This document shows positions 6,063 through 6,762 of a DNA stretch of 6,762 bases, piece after piece (within the stretch, counting starts at the first letter, position 1; each line of letters starts with the position of its first letter). The stretch covers positions 8,825 to 15,586 of the forward strand of contig MGUL01000155.1 of assembly GCA_001800005.1 (NCBI GenBank), written 5' to 3'. The notes below the pieces were generated by a model. The model made no database searches. It saw only the letters and a program-made list of their open reading frames with translations, and was not told the origin of the DNA. The DNA is from Elusimicrobia bacterium RBG_16_66_12 (lineage in GTDB: Bacteria; Elusimicrobiota; Elusimicrobia; UBA1565; UBA9628). The position numbers and the translations under genes are program-made.

Positions 6063-6762
6063 TCAGCGGTAGACGCGGGCGATCTCCTTCGAGACCCAGC
6101 GCGGCAGCCAGATCAAGTGCAGGATCGCGCTGTAGTGCCCCAAGGGCAGCCAGACCTGGCGGGCGGCCGGGAAAGCCGCGGCCAGCAGCAGGGCGTTGGC
6201 CCGCGGGATGACCGTGTCGGAGCGCACGTTGATCAAGAGCGCCGGCTTCCCGGCGTTGCGCTCCTTGTACTCCAGGGGATCCAGGCCGGACCACGCCGAT
6301 TTCAATTCCTCGATCCGGATGCCCATCTTCCGCGCGAAGGGGCCGCTCAGGGAGCCGTTGCGCGCCAGCGTCGGGAAGTCCGCCCCCCCCATCAGGAACA
6401 CCGCGTGACGCGGGCGCGGGTCGACGCTGTAGACGGCGGCGCCCACCAGGGCTCCCAGGCTGATGCCGAAGAGGGTGATCCGGTCCGGGTCCGCCTCGGG
6501 CCGCTCGGCGAGCACTCCCAGCGCGCGCCGCGCGTCCAGCACGGACTGCCGGAAGTTGGCCGCCAGGCGCTTGGGCGTGCGTCCGAGGAAGACCTGGCCG
6601 CTCGGCATCGAAGGATGCGGACGGCGATGGAACTGGGTCGGCATCTCGACCCACATCACCACGAGGCCGTCCCGGACGAAGCGCTCGGTGAAGCGCGTCT
6701 CGATCCAGACGTTGGGCGCGGCCATGACCGGCAGGACCAACACCGCCGGAACCTTGCGCCCC
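6063..6762 (-). CDS. Alpha/beta hydrolase (dienelactone-hydrolase-like), 5'-truncated by the window edge
   Basis: The minus-strand frame stays open to the right edge and 232 residues are visible; the protein begins outside. GTG at 6743 is in frame but the sequence before it (GRKVPAVLVLP) is typical core-strand sequence of the fold, so GTG is not the start. Visible features: beta strand VPAVLVLPVM (4-13), the nucleophile elbow LFGISLGALVG with Ser at visible 101, a likely catalytic Asp in INVRSDTVIP (182), and His in LGHYSAILH (209). The triad order and spacing fit an active alpha/beta hydrolase, and the C-terminus (KEIARVYR) looks complete. The substrate cannot be inferred; esterase, peptidase and dienelactone-hydrolase-like activities are all possible. 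No lipid or signal features are visible because the N-terminus is missing. It is convergent with the membrane-anchored protein gene, separated by 14 nt. Confidence 0.92.
   Translation of the reverse strand, partial: GRKVPAVLVLPVMAAPNVWIETRFTERFVRDGLVVMWVEMPTQFHRRPHPSMPSGQVFLGRTPKRLAANFRQSVLDARRALGVLAERPEADPDRITLFGISLGALVGAAVYSVDPRPRHAVFLMGGADFPTLARNGSLSGPFARKMGIRIEELKSAWSGLDPLEYKERNAGKPALLINVRSDTVIPRANALLLAAAFPAARQVWLPLGHYSAILHLIWLPRWVSKEIARVYR

Overview
The window is GC-rich, densely coding bacterial DNA with strong G/C preference at third codon positions. No stretch longer than about 80 bases lacks a gene, and I see no tRNA, rRNA, CRISPR array, insertion sequence or long repeat. The PorV/PorQ-type outer-membrane barrel implies a Gram-negative (diderm) cell. 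Outer-membrane proteins of this kind, stand-alone receivers and divergent PilZ domains would fit a lineage such as Elusimicrobiota or a deltaproteobacterial relative. That placement is a weak guess from gene style, because no taxonomic marker is present.

Layout. (1) Bases 3-1832, plus strand: the last 609 residues of a prolyl oligopeptidase (peptidase S9A), with complete catalytic triad and its N-terminus outside the window. (2) A minus-strand cluster read from 5098 down to 1829: a PorV-like barrel with a coiled coil and C-terminal LysM domain; a membrane protein with a degenerate receiver at its N-terminus and a beta-propeller-like C-terminus; a small degenerate PilZ protein that starts at GTG inside the previous stop; and a stand-alone receiver protein with its own likely promoter. 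(3) Bases 5179-6048, plus strand, divergent from the cluster: a single-pass membrane-anchored helical protein of unknown function with an STI1-like C-terminal motif. Its promoter sits so close to the ATG that the mRNA should be leaderless. (4) Bases 6063-6762, minus strand: the C-terminal part of an alpha/beta hydrolase running off the right edge.

How they may work together. The first three minus-strand genes are 4 nt apart or overlapping and probably form one transcript. Together they would give an outer-membrane/peptidoglycan-contacting protein, an inner-membrane protein with a signalling-derived domain and a propeller, and a cytosolic PilZ-fold protein. The receiver and PilZ domains of the cluster have lost most of the residues used for phosphorylation and cyclic-di-GMP binding, while the separate receiver gene next door keeps all of its own. 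This suggests, but does not prove, an envelope-spanning sensory or assembly module with a phosphorylatable partner. The peptidase and hydrolase at the edges look like ordinary unrelated neighbours; both meet their neighbours tail to tail with almost no spacer.
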